NCBI GenBank assembly: GCA_002771315.1
Contig: PCSF01000199.1
Coordinates: forward strand, 1-6,604
Length of the DNA stretch: 6,604 nt
DNA from: Desulfobacterales bacterium CG23_combo_of_CG06-09_8_20_14_all_52_9
Lineage (GTDB): Bacteria; Desulfobacterota; Desulfobacteria; Desulfobacterales; UBA2156
Direction: 5' to 3'
The notes below the pieces were generated by a model. That model was not told where the DNA came from, did not search any database, and was given only the letters and a program-made list of their open reading frames with translations. A program made the position numbers and the translations under genes. Positions 6,237 to 6,604 of the stretch are shown piece after piece. Each line of letters begins with the position of its first letter. The stretch's first letter is position 1.

Positions 6237-6485
6237 TCAGAATTTGGACAGTTCCGCCTCGTCAGGTTCGGAGGAACGCGATGTCGGCGCCATTTCAAAA
6301 AGAAGTCTGCCTGTATCCAGCTTCGGTGTCCTTTTGGACAAATAAAGCATTTCGATGCCGACCACATGATTATCGGCATTATAGTCCACAATGATTCCGG
6401 GGGAAACCTCCTCCGATTCTACGGCATCCGACTCATCAAGCGTCAGGTAAAGGGCATCGGCTTCATTATCTATTTTTAGTTTCAT
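6237..6485 (-). CDS. DUF2283 domain protein
   Basis: An 82-residue soluble protein. The N-terminus MKLKIDNEADALYLTL, then EEVSPGIIVDYNADNHVVGIEML, is a clear DUF2283 signature (family pattern: Y/N-x-E-A-D-A-L-Y near the start, then pG-hh-hDyD, then hGhEhL). The domain fills residues 1-52 or so; the tail (LSKRTPKLDTGRLLFEM onward) is variable and rich in Ser/Glu. The function is unknown. In many genomes DUF2283 genes sit directly behind a DUF4258 gene and the pair is suspected to be a toxin-antitoxin-like module. Here the ATG (6483-6485) overlaps the stop of the upstream partial gene (ATGA), so the two are translationally coupled. AGAGGT, 6 bases before the ATG, can serve as ribosome-binding site. 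Confidence 0.85.
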   Translation of the reverse strand: MKLKIDNEADALYLTLDESDAVESEEVSPGIIVDYNADNHVVGIEMLYLSKRTPKLDTGRLLFEMAPTSRSSEPDEAELSKF

Positions 6486-6604
6486 AGCTTACCTCTGATC
6501 TTGCGGTCAAAAAACAGCGTAATCACTCGTATGGGGTTTGTATGTGGATTGATTATAACACGAAGCACACGGTTTTCACACTCGAAAATCAGTGACCTCC
6601 GGCA
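6482..6604 (-). CDS. Partial gene coupled to DUF2283, possibly DUF4258-like
   Basis: The last 40 codons of a minus-strand gene that enters from the right edge and stops at TGA 6482-6484, overlapping the DUF2283 start. The visible end reads SLIFECENRVLRVIINPHTN and continues PIRVITLFFDRKIRGKL. The alternation of hydrophobic strands (NRVLRVIIN, PIRVITLFFDR) resembles the C-terminal beta-strands of DUF4258 proteins, a small RelE/BrnT-like fold, and those genes are the usual upstream partner of DUF2283. The frame is open throughout and the protein is more coherent than either alternative frame, both of which hit stops. Being truncated by the window edge, it cannot be confirmed; the gene is well supported by the overlap, the family only by resemblance. 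Confidence 0.6.
   Translation of the reverse strand, partial: CRRSLIFECENRVLRVIINPHTNPIRVITLFFDRKIRGKL

Noticed and set aside
5994..6479. 161-residue plus-strand ORF across the right-hand cluster
   Set aside because: It is antisense to the COG2865 remnant and the DUF2283 gene, both of which have clear family motifs on the minus strand; the plus-strand product shows none.

Overview
The window looks like a piece of a Gram-negative chromosome, most likely a sulfate-reducer-type deltaproteobacterium (Desulfobacterota). This is inferred from the mix of a TAXI-type periplasmic binding protein, a PAS-rich hybrid histidine kinase and an OmpP1/FadL outer-membrane channel, with ordinary mid-range GC. 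No rRNA, tRNA, CRISPR array or intact transposase was seen.

Left part (1-4740), plus strand. The 3' part of a TAXI-family TRAP solute-receptor gene runs in from the left edge. Its stop codon overlaps the start of a hybrid sensor kinase (ATGA). The kinase has TM, periplasmic helical region, TM, PAS, PAS, HisKA, HATPase and REC, and its true start is 494, not the longer in-frame opening further upstream. The coupling suggests that the binding protein is the ligand-sensing partner of the kinase. After a 337-bp AT-rich intergenic region with a candidate promoter, a palindrome and a repeated 11-mer comes a FadL-like outer-membrane protein gene (start 3381, strong Shine-Dalgarno). It closes with a textbook intrinsic terminator at 4704-4740.

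Right part (4741-6604), everything on the minus strand and of accessory character. In the direction of transcription, from the right edge leftwards: the C-terminal end of an unannotated gene (40 codons visible) overlaps the start of a DUF2283 gene by ATGA, a likely two-gene DUF4258/DUF2283-type module. Next comes a 5'-truncated and probably frameshifted remnant of a COG2865-type ATP-binding regulator (AlbA_2/HATPase_c_4 family). After an unassigned degenerate stretch comes a 60-codon C-terminal fragment of a MazF/PemK toxin without a start codon. A hairpin with a T-run follows, and then an apparently intact plasmid pRiA4b ORF-3 family gene. The stretch from about 5480 to the right edge reads as a small graveyard of toxin-antitoxin and related accessory genes, with only the rightmost pair possibly alive.

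No wholly new system can be demonstrated. The points most worth a second look are the TAXI receptor/hybrid kinase coupling, the edge-truncated gene coupled to DUF2283, and the decayed toxin and regulator fragments that ordinary ORF calling would miss.
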